Position numbers and translations under genes: made by a program
Source: Streptomyces sp. HmicA12
Lineage (GTDB): Bacteria; Actinomycetota; Actinomycetes; Streptomycetales; Streptomycetaceae
NCBI RefSeq assembly: GCF_000373565.1
Contig: NZ_KB891797.1
Span: 282,487 to 346,486, forward strand
Length of the DNA stretch: 64,000 bases
Reading direction: 5' to 3'
Notes under the pieces: model-generated
The model's database searches: none
What the model was told of the DNA's origin: nothing
What the model saw: only the letters and a program-made list of their open reading frames with translations
In this document: piece after piece, positions 8,441-18,379 of the stretch
Position numbering within the stretch: the stretch's first letter is position 1
Layout: the number at the start of each line of letters is the position of its first letter

Positions 8441-8570
8441 GCCGTCAGCTTACCGAGGGGTGATCGGAGCGCGATCTGACCGACTGCAAATGGGGTTGGA
8501 GCCCGTGAATCGGGACCGAACCGGGACCGGCCACCGGTCAAAAGAAGGGCCGTGAGCGGCGGTAATTAGC

Positions 8571-8584
8571 CATTCGTTCGAATG
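8571..8584. promoter_or_regulatory. Inverted repeat CATTCG-TT-CGAATG between TetR and VOC genes
   Basis: Perfect 6-bp arms with a 2-bp spacer, 41 bp before the VOC start and 131 bp before the TetR start. It lies in a locally AT-richer stretch and near the expected -35 of the VOC promoter. A plausible TetR operator, but no second copy was found. Confidence 0.4.
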
Positions 8585-8624
8585 TGAACGGTATGGCCCT
8601 GACCTGCATGGCTAGCGTTTCGGC

Positions 8625-9398
8625 ATGGTCCCCGCCCGCGCCTTCGCCCCTGCACCGTCCGAAGGTGCCCCGTGCTGGGCCGACGCCCAGCTGCCGGACG
8701 TCGAGGCGGGCAAGCGCTTCTACGGAGATCTCTTCGGGTGGACCTTCGACGAGGGCGCGGGCGCCGAGCGGGGCTACTACACCGCCGCCTACCTGGGCGA
8801 CCGCGCCGTGGCCGCCCTCGCGCCCCTGTTCGGCAGCGCGGGCCCGGCCTGGACCGTGCACTTCGCGGTGCGCGACGCCTACACCACCGCCGCCCGCGTC
8901 ACCCGGTCCGGCGGCGGCGTCGTCACCGGACCGCTCTCCGTGGGCACCGCCGCCACCATGGCGCTGGCCACCGACCGGGACGGCGGGCTCTTCGGCCTGT
9001 GGCAACCGGGCAGCGACCTCGGCTTCGAGGTGACCGGGGAACCGGGCGCCTTCTGCTGGGCGGACGTGCGGGCCCGGGACTCGGGACGCGCCGACACCTT
9101 CTACGAGACCGTCTTCTCCTACGCCGCCGTGGAGGCCGGAGCCGGGCTGCGCCTGTGGGCGCCCGCCGGGTCCCTGCCCGGCCCCCGCACCGCGGTCGCC
9201 GGCCGGCACGCCACCGCCGCCACGCCCGTGACCAGGCGTTTCCTGGTGCACTTCGGTGCGGACGGCCTTGAGGCCACCGTCGCGGACGCCGTCCGGCTCG
9301 GCGGCGAGACCCGGATCGCGCCGCACACCACGCCGCACGGCAGGGTGGCGGTGCTCGCCGACGACCAGGGCGCCCTGTTCGCCGTACGGGAGCTGTGA
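8625..9398 (+). CDS. VOC family protein (two glyoxalase-like modules), directly upstream of afsK
   Basis: A 257-residue protein with two vicinal-oxygen-chelate modules. The first starts CWADAQLPDVEAGKRFYGDLFGW and the second CWADVRARDSGRADTFYETVFSY, each ending near LFGLWQPG or LFAVREL. VOC folds bind metals or ligands; no enzyme activity can be assigned. By position and length it may correspond to KbpA, the AfsK-binding inhibitor reported from just beside afsK in S. coelicolor. That is from memory and should be treated as tentative. TAGCGT sits 6 nt before the ATG with no Shine-Dalgarno, indicating a leaderless transcript. Confidence 0.82.
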   Translation: MVPARAFAPAPSEGAPCWADAQLPDVEAGKRFYGDLFGWTFDEGAGAERGYYTAAYLGDRAVAALAPLFGSAGPAWTVHFAVRDAYTTAARVTRSGGGVVTGPLSVGTAATMALATDRDGGLFGLWQPGSDLGFEVTGEPGAFCWADVRARDSGRADTFYETVFSYAAVEAGAGLRLWAPAGSLPGPRTAVAGRHATAATPVTRRFLVHFGADGLEATVADAVRLGGETRIAPHTTPHGRVAVLADDQGALFAVREL

Positions 9399-9570
9399 GA
9401 CACCCCGCCGGGGGGTGCGGGACACCCCATGACACCCCGTTTTGCCCCCGGGTTCGCAACCGGGGCCCCGGACAGGAAGAATCGGGGTGCGTGCCGCCGT
9501 AGCGCTTCGGTGGTGAGACGCTGACGGGGGTCGTGAGTGCGGTGGCCCCGTACGGGGAGGTGGCAGACAA

Positions 9571-11961
<2,391 letters not shown>

Positions 11962-12013
11962 GGCCGGTCGCCGGTGCGGGGCGCCTCACGCGCGGGTTCG
12001 TCTGCCGGGTGCG

Positions 12014-12168
12014 GTCGCGTCGGCGGGTGCGGGTTGCGTCGTGGCTGGTCGCGCAGTTCCCCGCGCCCCTGGAAGCGAGCTCCGCTCGCCCAGGGGAAGC
12101 TGCGCGAAGCGCAGGGGCGCGGGGAACTGCGCGAGAAGCCCCACCGGACCCGCACCCGCCGGCGCGAC
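12014..12168. repeat. Long nested inverted repeat of the common Streptomyces intergenic type
   Basis: A perfect 23-bp inverted repeat (12049-12071 with 12112-12134; core GCGCAGTTCCCCGCGCCCCT) surrounds a smaller hairpin (GCGAGC-TCC-GCTCGC, 12075-12089). It is itself flanked by a 21-bp imperfect arm pair (12014-12034 with 12148-12168, one mismatch). The AGTTCCCCGCGCCCC core recurs in intergenic regions of many Streptomyces genomes. Lying just after afsK, it may act as a terminator. Confidence 0.8.
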
Positions 12169-12235
12169 AGCGCCCCGCAGACGCGATGTGCGGCTGTTCC
12201 CGCGACGGGGCGGGGCCGGTATGGTGCCCGGCGTG

Positions 12236-12769
12236 ATGAAACGGGGAGTCAAACTCACGGCGCTCGCGGTCCTGGTCGTTCTCGCCCTCACGGGGTTCTC
12301 GACGGGGCACAAGAGCGGAAGCAAGAGCAGGCACCGCGGCGGCAGCAGCAGCGGAGGCGGATGCAGCAGCTCGTCGCAGCGGCACGACACGTCGTCGCAC
12401 ACGTCGTCGTCGAGCAGCGGCTCGTACGGCTCGGGGTACAGCGGTACGCGCAGGTCCACGCGCCGGGCCACGCCGACGTCCACCGGCAGCACGGGGCCCG
12501 TGGAGGCGACGGTGAAGCTGGTGCGCTGCGCCTCCGCCGGTGACCCCTACGCGACCGTCCAGATCACGAACTCCAACAGGAACTCGGGCTACTTCCGGGC
12601 GTCGGTCGACTTCCGCGACGCCGACGGGCAGCTCGTCGGCACCGCGCAGGACACCTTCCGGGTGGGCCAGGATTCCGTGGCGACGGTCCGCCTGAAGGTT
12701 CCGGCGACCGCCGACGCGTCCCGCATCGAGCGGTGCGTCGCCGTGCCGACGGCCCCGTACGTGCGCTAG
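12236..12769 (+). CDS. Secreted/membrane-anchored hypothetical protein with Ser/Gly-rich region
   Basis: A 177-residue protein. A hydrophobic signal segment follows MKRGVKLT (LAVLVVLALTGFSTG). Next comes a low-complexity stretch rich in Ser, Gly and His (about 30-85), then a C-terminal beta-like domain (VEATVKLVRCASAGDPYATVQITNS to the end) with two Cys that could pair. The C-terminal part resembles small extracellular FxLYD/DUF4352-like folds, but I do not recognise a family. TATGGT lies 7 nt before an in-frame GTG at 12233, next to the ATG, so the start is 12233 or 12236 and probably leaderless. Confidence 0.7.
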   Translation: MKRGVKLTALAVLVVLALTGFSTGHKSGSKSRHRGGSSSGGGCSSSSQRHDTSSHTSSSSSGSYGSGYSGTRRSTRRATPTSTGSTGPVEATVKLVRCASAGDPYATVQITNSNRNSGYFRASVDFRDADGQLVGTAQDTFRVGQDSVATVRLKVPATADASRIERCVAVPTAPYVR

Positions 12770-13539
12770 CGCACCCGGAAGCCGCCCGGCGTACGGGAGT
12801 TGAAGAGCCCCGCCTGCCGTTCCGGCGGCAGGTTGCCGAGCGCGATCAGGTGCGGGGCCTGCGCGAAGGCCCGGGCGCGGGTGGCCTCCGTGGCCGCCCA
12901 GACCGCCCGCACCGTGCCCTGCACCGCCTCGGTGGGGTACCCGGCGACGGTCTCCGCGCAGCGCACCGCCGCCGCCAACGCCCCGCCGGGAGAAGTGACT
13001 TCGGAGACCAGACCGACCTCGTGGGCGCGACGGGCGGACATCCGTTCCGCCGAGCCCATCAGCGCGAGGCGGGCCACCTCGCCGGGCGGCATCCGCTGGG
13101 CCAGATGCATCGACTCGTACGCGCTGACCATGCCGTACGTGGTGTGCGGGTCGAAGAACGTCGCCGTCTCGTCCGCGACGATGAACTCCGCCTCGCCGAG
13201 CAGGTAGAACGCGCCGCCGCACGCCATGCCTCGTACGGCGGCGATCACGGGCTTCCACAGGTCGTTGGCCTTCGGGCCGACGGTCAGCAGCGGGTCGTCC
13301 ATGGAGTACGGGGAGCCAGGCTGCGGGACGTCCGTGTCCCGGTCGATGCCGGTGCAGAAGGCGCGGTCGCCGGCGCCGGTGAGGACGATCGCGCGTACCG
13401 CGTCGTCGAAGCGGAACTCCCGCCAAATACGGGTCAGTTCGGCGACGGTCTCCGCGTCCAGGGCGTTGTGGCGGTGCGGGCGGTTCAGGGTGACCACGGC
13501 CACCCCCGTCTCCTCGGTCGTGCGCACGTCCACGGTCAT
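12766..13539 (-). CDS. Enoyl-CoA hydratase/isomerase (crotonase) family protein
   Basis: A 257-residue crotonase: VAVVTLNRPHRHNALDAETV, AIVLTGAGDRAFCTGIDRD (oxyanion loop), MACGGAFYLLGEAEFIVADETATF, then a helical C-terminus. The two glutamates of canonical enoyl-CoA hydratase are not evident: the usual GGGxE segment reads GGAFYLL, and the second site reads FFDPHTTYGM. It may be an isomerase, hydrolase or ring-cleaving type. It overlaps the upstream DUF35 gene by 4 bp (ATGA, 13536-13539), so it is coupled within thiolase - DUF35 - crotonase. Its 3' end overlaps the preceding plus-strand gene by 4 bp. Confidence 0.85.
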   Translation of the reverse strand: MTVDVRTTEETGVAVVTLNRPHRHNALDAETVAELTRIWREFRFDDAVRAIVLTGAGDRAFCTGIDRDTDVPQPGSPYSMDDPLLTVGPKANDLWKPVIAAVRGMACGGAFYLLGEAEFIVADETATFFDPHTTYGMVSAYESMHLAQRMPPGEVARLALMGSAERMSARRAHEVGLVSEVTSPGGALAAAVRCAETVAGYPTEAVQGTVRAVWAATEATRARAFAQAPHLIALGNLPPERQAGLFNSRTPGGFRVR

Positions 13540-13988
13540 GGCCGCTCCAGGACCCAGCGCGGGACGGTCACGCCGTCGACCTCGGTGAAGACGGCCTGGA
13601 CCTTGGCGCCGATGCGGATGCGGTCGGGGGAGACCGAGTCGAGCGGGGCGTCGGCGGTGGTGACCAGGTTGCCGACCAGGCGGATGCGGGGGGCGTCCGC
13701 GAGCTCGACGATGATCGCGTTGTAGGGGGCCATCGCGGCGTACGCCGGGAGCAGGGGCGGGTGCGGGATCACGTACGACCAGATCCGTCCCTTGCCGCTC
13801 ATCTTCCGCCAGGTGGAGTCGAAGGACCGGCAGTGCGGGCAGCAGGGGCGGGGCGGGAAGCGGAGTTCTCCGCATTCCGGGTCGGCGCACGCCTGGATGC
13901 GGAGTTCGCCCCGCGCGGCGTGGTCCCAGAAGGGGGCACCGTCGTCGTCCAGTACGGGGGTGAGCAGGTGGTCGGTCGCGTCTGCCAT
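13536..13988 (-). CDS. DUF35 zinc-ribbon/OB-fold protein
   Basis: A 150-residue complete DUF35 protein. Leader helix (PVLDDDGAPFWDHAARGELRIQAC), then a zinc ribbon with four cysteines in CADPECGELRFPPRPCCPHC, then an OB fold (GRIWSYVIPHPPLLP ... IRIGAKVQAVF) ending in PRWVLERP. In steroid side-chain degradation such a domain binds Ltp-type aldolases and supports their activity. Here it lies between an Ltp-type thiolase and a crotonase and is presumably a subunit for one of them. Shine-Dalgarno GAGGAG precedes the ATG at 13988. Confidence 0.88.
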   Translation of the reverse strand: MADATDHLLTPVLDDDGAPFWDHAARGELRIQACADPECGELRFPPRPCCPHCRSFDSTWRKMSGKGRIWSYVIPHPPLLPAYAAMAPYNAIIVELADAPRIRLVGNLVTTADAPLDSVSPDRIRIGAKVQAVFTEVDGVTVPRWVLERP

Positions 13989-14037
13989 GGTGCTGCTCCT
14001 CTGCGAGTGCGGATGGTGGGTGGTTGCTCGCGCGGTT

Positions 14038-15189
14038 CTAGCCGCGCAGCAGTACCGCCGACGTCGGGACCCCCTCGCCCGCCGTCACCAAACACGTCCG
14101 CGCGTCCGGGACTTGGGCCGTGCTGATGCCCCGCAGTTGCTTCACGCCCTCGTTGATGAGGTTGAAGCCGTGGACGTACGCCTCCGAGAGGCCGCCGCCG
14201 CCCGTGTTGATCGGGAGGCGCCCGCCGATCTCCAGGGCGCCGCCCTCGGTGAACGCGCCGCCCTCGCCGCGGCCGCAGAAGCCGTAGCCCTCCAGGGACA
14301 GCGGGATGAGCGGGGTGAACGCGTCGTAGATCTGGGCGACGTCGACGTCGTGCGGGGTGAGGTCGGAGTTCTTCCACAGGTGGCGGGCCGCGGTCCAGGC
14401 GGGGCCGGTCAGCGGGTCGTCGTTCCAGTAGTTGACCATGCCGTGGTGCTGGGCGGGCAGGCCCTGCGCCGCCGCGTGGATGTAGACCGGCTTGTGGCGC
14501 AGGTCGCGGGCGCGCTCGGCGGAGACGATGACACAGGCCAACGCCCCGTCGGTCTCCAGGCAGTTGTCGAAGAGGCAGAGCGGTTCGCTGATCCAGCGGG
14601 CGTTCATGTACATGTCCCGGGTCAGCGGGCGCTCGTACATCATCGCGGCCGGATTCTGGTTGGCCCGGTTGCGGCAGGCGAGCGCGACGTTGAAGAGGTG
14701 GTCGCGGGTGGCCCCGTACTCGTGCATGTAGCGGCGGGCCAGCATGCCGATCTCGTCGGCGGGCCGCAGGAGGCCGAAGGGGCGCGTCCACTGGGCGGGG
14801 GTGGGGAGTTGGACGGTGGTGTTCTTCCAGGGGCGGGGCCCCGAGCCGCGCTTGCGCGAGCGCCAGGCGACGCCCACGCTCGCCTGGCCGGTGGCGACCG
14901 CGGCCGCGAGATGGGCGATCGTCGCGCACGAACCGCCGCCGCCGTAGCCGACCTTGGAGAAGAAGGTGACGTCGCCGGCGCCGATGGCCTTCGCCACCTC
15001 GACCTCGTCGGTCTCCTCCATCGTGTACGAGGCGAACGCGTCCACCTCGGACGGCGCGAGGCCCGCGTCGTCGAGCGCGGCCAGGATCGCCCGGCACGCC
15101 AAGGTCCGTTCCGATTCGGGGAGTTGTTTGGCGAAGCCGGTCTGGCCTATGCCGACGATGGCTGTCGCGTCCTTGATGCCGTTCACCAT
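14038..15189 (-). CDS. Ltp-type thiolase/aldolase (lipid-transfer protein family)
   Basis: A 383-residue thiolase-fold enzyme: IKDATAIVGIGQTGFAKQLP, FFSKVGYGGGGSCATIAHLA (a Cys is present near the nucleophile position), ARRYMHEYGATRDHLFNVAL, IYDAFTPLIPLSLEGYGFCGRGEGG, LPINTGGGGLSEAYVHG and LVTAGEGVPTSAVLL. These segments resemble mycobacterial Ltp3/Ltp4-type proteins of the cholesterol regulon. Likely role: carbon-carbon cleavage of a beta-hydroxy or beta-keto acyl-CoA together with the DUF35 protein encoded 49 bp downstream. Shine-Dalgarno GGGAG precedes the ATG at 15189. Two CTGAC-N5-GTCAG sites lie 33-74 bp upstream, shared with the divergent CoA ligase. Confidence 0.87.
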   Translation of the reverse strand: MVNGIKDATAIVGIGQTGFAKQLPESERTLACRAILAALDDAGLAPSEVDAFASYTMEETDEVEVAKAIGAGDVTFFSKVGYGGGGSCATIAHLAAAVATGQASVGVAWRSRKRGSGPRPWKNTTVQLPTPAQWTRPFGLLRPADEIGMLARRYMHEYGATRDHLFNVALACRNRANQNPAAMMYERPLTRDMYMNARWISEPLCLFDNCLETDGALACVIVSAERARDLRHKPVYIHAAAQGLPAQHHGMVNYWNDDPLTGPAWTAARHLWKNSDLTPHDVDVAQIYDAFTPLIPLSLEGYGFCGRGEGGAFTEGGALEIGGRLPINTGGGGLSEAYVHGFNLINEGVKQLRGISTAQVPDARTCLVTAGEGVPTSAVLLRG

Positions 15190-15221
15190 GGCACTCCCGC
15201 CTGTGCACCCGGATCTCTCTG

Positions 15222-15236
15222 CTGACAGCGCGTCAG
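15222..15236. promoter_or_regulatory. Putative operator, CTGAC-N5-GTCAG (copy 1)
   Basis: Perfect 5-bp arms around AGCGC, 33 bp upstream of the thiolase start in the thiolase/CoA-ligase divergent promoter region. It pairs with a second copy whose centre is 27 bp away. Confidence 0.65.
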
Positions 15237-15248
15237 GCTACAGCTAAT

Positions 15249-15263
15249 CTGACGGATAGTCAG
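15249..15263. promoter_or_regulatory. Putative operator, CTGAC-N5-GTCAG (copy 2)
   Basis: Perfect 5-bp arms around GGATA, 26 bp before the CoA ligase start at 15289. It shares CTGACGG with the site at 5898-5912, linking the two catabolic arms. Confidence 0.65.
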
Positions 15264-15288
15264 CTACGGCGTTGTGGGAGGTCGTTCG

Positions 15289-16863
15289 ATGAGCGCGCAG
15301 ACGAACGCGGAGACGTGGAGCACCATTCCCGGACTGATACGTGACGCGGTCGAACGGCACGCGGAGCGCGAGGCCGTGGTCGACGGCCGCACCCGGATCT
15401 CGTACGCGGAACTCGGCGAGCGCGTGGAGCGGGCCGCCGCGGCCTGCATGGCCTCGGGGGTCGAACCCGGCGACCGGGTCGCCGTCTGGGCACCCAACAC
15501 GCTGGACTGGATCGTCTCCGCGCTCGGCGCGGTGAGCGCCGGCGCCGTCCTCGTCCCCCTCAACACCCGCTTCAAGGGCGCCGAGGCCGCCGACATCCTG
15601 GCCCGCTCCCGGGCCCGGCTGCTGTTCGTCACCGGGACCTTCCTCGGCACGTCGTACGTCGCCTCGCTGCGCCGCGCGCAGGAGGCGGGCGCCCAACTCC
15701 CGCACCTGGACGAGGTGGTGGTGCTCGCCGACAGCGCGCCCGACGTGCCCGGCTACCGGACGTGGAAGGAGTTCCTGGCGGCCGGCGAGAAGGTCACGGC
15801 GGAGGAGGTGCGGGAGCGGGAGAGCACGGTCACGGCCGCTTCCCCCTCCGACATCATCTTCACCTCGGGGACCACCGGGCGGCCCAAGGGCGCCGTCATC
15901 ACCCACGAACAGACCCTGCGCGGCTACGAGATCTGGGCGGAGCTCGCCGGACTGCGGGAGGGCGACCGCTATCTGATCGTGAACCCCTTCTTCCACACGT
16001 TCGGCTACAAGGCGGGCGTCGTCGCCTGCCTGATGCGGGGCGCGACGATGATCCCGCAGCCCGTCTTCAACGTGGACACCGTCCTCGCCAACATCGCCGC
16101 CGAGCGCATCTCCGTCCTCCCGGGGCCGCCCACCCTCCACCAGTCGCTGCTCGACCATCCGGCCCGCGACGCCCACGACCTGTCGGCGCTGCGCGTGGTG
16201 GTGACGGGCGCGGCCGTGGTGCCGTTGCAGCTGGTCGAGCGGCTGCGCGGCGAACTGCATGTCGCCACGGTCCTGACCGCGTACGGCCTCACCGAGGCCA
16301 GCGGCATCGTCAGCATGTGCCGCCGCGGCGACGACCCGGAGACGATCGCGGCCACCTCGGGGCGGGCGATCCCGGGCACCGAGGTCCGCGTCGACGCGCC
16401 GTCCGGCGAACCGGGGGAGGTCCTCGTCCGCGGCTTCAACGTCATGCGCGAGTACTTCGAGGACCCCGCCGCCACCCGCGAGGTCATCACGGAGGACGGC
16501 TGGCTGCACACCGGCGACGTCGGCGTCCTGGACCCCGGCGGCAACCTGCGCATCACCGACCGCATCAAGGACATGTTCATCGTCGGCGGCTTCAACGCCT
16601 ACCCCGCCGAGATAGAGCAACTGCTCGGCGTCCACCCGGATGTGGCCGACGTGGCCGTGATCGGCATGCCGGACGCCCGGCTCGGCGAGGTCGGCAAGGC
16701 GTACGTGATCCGCAGGCGCGGCACCGTGCTCACCGCCGACGACCTGATCGCGTGGGCGCGGCGCGAGATGGCCAACTACAAGGTGCCCAGGGCGGTGGAG
16801 TTCGTCACGGAGCTGCCGCGCAACGCCTCCGGCAAAGTGCTGAAGCGGGAGCTTCGGGCCTGA
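15289..16863 (+). CDS. FadD3-like acyl-CoA ligase (AMP-forming)
   Basis: A 524-residue ANL-superfamily ligase. AMP-binding motif TSGTTGRPKGAVITHEQ (about 195), FFHTFGYKAGVVACLMRGA, LPGPPTLHQSLLDHPA, TAYGLTEASG, GWLHTGDVGVLD, ITDRIKDMFIVGGFNAYPAE, and the C-terminal lysine in NASGKVLKREL. The FGYKAG and PGPPTLHQSLLDHPAR segments are strikingly like FadD3, the ligase that activates the C/D-ring propionate (HIP) in sterol catabolism. Substrate identity is inferred from this likeness and from the Ltp/DUF35 neighbours. Start at 15289, Shine-Dalgarno GGGAGG 7 nt upstream. Divergent from the thiolase operon. Confidence 0.85.
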   Translation: MSAQTNAETWSTIPGLIRDAVERHAEREAVVDGRTRISYAELGERVERAAAACMASGVEPGDRVAVWAPNTLDWIVSALGAVSAGAVLVPLNTRFKGAEAADILARSRARLLFVTGTFLGTSYVASLRRAQEAGAQLPHLDEVVVLADSAPDVPGYRTWKEFLAAGEKVTAEEVRERESTVTAASPSDIIFTSGTTGRPKGAVITHEQTLRGYEIWAELAGLREGDRYLIVNPFFHTFGYKAGVVACLMRGATMIPQPVFNVDTVLANIAAERISVLPGPPTLHQSLLDHPARDAHDLSALRVVVTGAAVVPLQLVERLRGELHVATVLTAYGLTEASGIVSMCRRGDDPETIAATSGRAIPGTEVRVDAPSGEPGEVLVRGFNVMREYFEDPAATREVITEDGWLHTGDVGVLDPGGNLRITDRIKDMFIVGGFNAYPAEIEQLLGVHPDVADVAVIGMPDARLGEVGKAYVIRRRGTVLTADDLIAWARREMANYKVPRAVEFVTELPRNASGKVLKRELRA

Positions 16864-16979
16864 AACATTCCGTGAGGCGACGCGGGTGCCGGGGCACAAT
16901 GCTGGTGGACATGTCGCGAGGGCCCACGAGCGGTACAGGCCGAGGACGGCATGCCGGTCGAGACGCGGGTGAGGCTGTC

Positions 16980-17426
16980 ATGGAAGGTCCCCTGCCTCGG
17001 AGCGGAGTTGGCGGTTCCGTCGGGTCCGGCGGTCCTGCCGGTTCCGGCCGTGCCGGAGGAGAGCAGCTGTGCGTCCGGCTCGCCCTGCTTTCCGAACTGG
17101 TCTGCTACGCACAGGACACCCTGGCACTGGCGGTCGAGGACGCGCGGGTCTTCATGACGCTGCACGACGTCCTGCTGCACGGCGGCGCCGGCCGGGCCGC
17201 CGCCATGGACCCGTCCCTGCGGCATCCGGCCGAGTCCGCCATCGGGGCGCAGGCGGCCGACAGCGTGCCCCGCGCGTACCTGGAGACCGCGGTGCGGCTC
17301 CTCATGTCCGTGTGGTCCGCCTGTCTCGTGCCGGGTGACGCGAGCAAGGAGTGGCCCCACCGCGCTCCGGACCTGCCCGCCAAGTGCCTGTACGCGGCCT
17401 CGGCGGAGGCTCACCGGGTCAGCTGA
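16980..17426 (+). CDS. Hypothetical protein, convergent with STAS-GAF gene
   Basis: A 148-residue protein with a Gly-rich N-terminus and an alpha-helical body (CVRLALLSELVCYAQDTLALAVEDARVFMTLHDVLL, then YLETAVRLLMSVWSACLV). I do not recognise a family. GTGAGG lies 6 nt before the ATG at 16980; in-frame ATGs at 16899 and 16911 would add a low-complexity extension. It overlaps the end of the convergent STAS-GAF gene by 16 bp, so the two transcripts share antisense ends. Confidence 0.55.
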   Translation: MEGPLPRSGVGGSVGSGGPAGSGRAGGEQLCVRLALLSELVCYAQDTLALAVEDARVFMTLHDVLLHGGAGRAAAMDPSLRHPAESAIGAQAADSVPRAYLETAVRLLMSVWSACLVPGDASKEWPHRAPDLPAKCLYAASAEAHRVS

Positions 17427-18283
17427 CCCGCCGTCCGGACCACGTACTCCAGCTCGTGGCGTACGTCGGGTGCCCATTCCGTCGGCTCCGCGCGGTGCGT
17501 GGAGACCATCCCGACCAGTCTGCCCGCCGGGGTGACGACGGGCAGCGACGCGACGGCGTGCACGCCCGCGTCCTCGAGGACCGACTCCGCCGCGGTCCCC
17601 GTGAACAGCGGCGACGTGCGGACGTCCGGCACGAAGACCGAGCTCTGGCGCTGGGCCGCGGCGCCGCAGGAACTCCCGTGCCCGGTCAGCTCCACGCGCT
17701 GGAAGTGGGACAGGAACGGGTGCCGGAATCCCCGCTGCGCCGTGATGTGCAGCGAGCCCGAAGCGGGGTCGAGGAACTGGACGTTGCCCATCGGCGCCCC
17801 GGCCACGCGCAGGGCCGCGGTCAGCGCCTCCCGCAGCACCATTCCGTTGCGTCCCTGCTCACCGCTGGCCTGGTTGATGCGCAGGGCGCGCAGGGCGCCG
17901 TTCAGATGCAGCTCCCGCAGCCGTGGGTCGTCGGCTCCCCAGACCTCCAGCTCCCCGCCCGACGAGCGGGTCTGCTCCGCCACGTCCTCCACGAGCGCCA
18001 CTCCGGCGAACCCGAGGAACGAGACGCGGCCGAGGTCGAGCACCAGACAGTCGGCCCGGTCCGCGAGCCGCCACAGCTGTCTGCGCAGCGCGAGGGCGGC
18101 CCTGTGGTCCAGCTGCCCCGCCACCCGCACGACCGTCCGCTCAGGCTGCGCTGTGATCGACACCTCGACCATGGAGTCCCACCCGCCGTCGTCCCAGAAC
18201 TTCGCGAGCCCGGCGAACGCCGCCCAGGTCTCCGTCCGGAGGCCGGCCGCGTGGTCAGGGCCCGCGTTCGCAGCATCGCACAC
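17411..18283 (-). CDS. STAS domain plus GAF-like domain regulator
   Basis: A 290-residue protein. The N-terminal STAS domain (about 40-130) has TVVRVAGQLDHRAALALRRQLWRL and CLVLDLGRVSFLGFAGVALVEDVA, the strand-loop-helix where anti-anti-sigma factors carry the phosphorylatable Ser (here FLGFAG, with no Ser in the usual spot). The C-terminal GAF-like domain (about 150-290) has MGNVQFLDPASGSLHITAQRGF, then VVTPAGRLVGMVSTHRAEP. Similar STAS/GAF proteins act in SigB-like partner-switching networks. The missing Ser suggests a non-canonical switch. Start GTG 18283 with AGGGAA upstream; an ATG at 18172, just before the STAS domain, is also possible. Confidence 0.75.
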   Translation of the reverse strand: MCDAANAGPDHAAGLRTETWAAFAGLAKFWDDGGWDSMVEVSITAQPERTVVRVAGQLDHRAALALRRQLWRLADRADCLVLDLGRVSFLGFAGVALVEDVAEQTRSSGGELEVWGADDPRLRELHLNGALRALRINQASGEQGRNGMVLREALTAALRVAGAPMGNVQFLDPASGSLHITAQRGFRHPFLSHFQRVELTGHGSSCGAAAQRQSSVFVPDVRTSPLFTGTAAESVLEDAGVHAVASLPVVTPAGRLVGMVSTHRAEPTEWAPDVRHELEYVVRTAGQLTR

Positions 18284-18327
18284 TCGCGTTCCCTGAAGCC
18301 CAGGTCGTCGAGGTCCGGTACCAGCAA

Positions 18328-18358
18328 GGCTGCCCCCGCGCAGGGCGCGGGGGCAGCC
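18328..18358. terminator. Terminator hairpin after the MFS gene
   Basis: A perfect 13-bp stem (GGCTGCCCCCGCG at 18328-18340 with 18346-18358) and a 5-nt loop, 22 bp beyond the stop of the minus-strand efflux gene. Confidence 0.75.
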
Positions 18359-18379
18359 GGTGAGGGCCGGGCGGGACGG

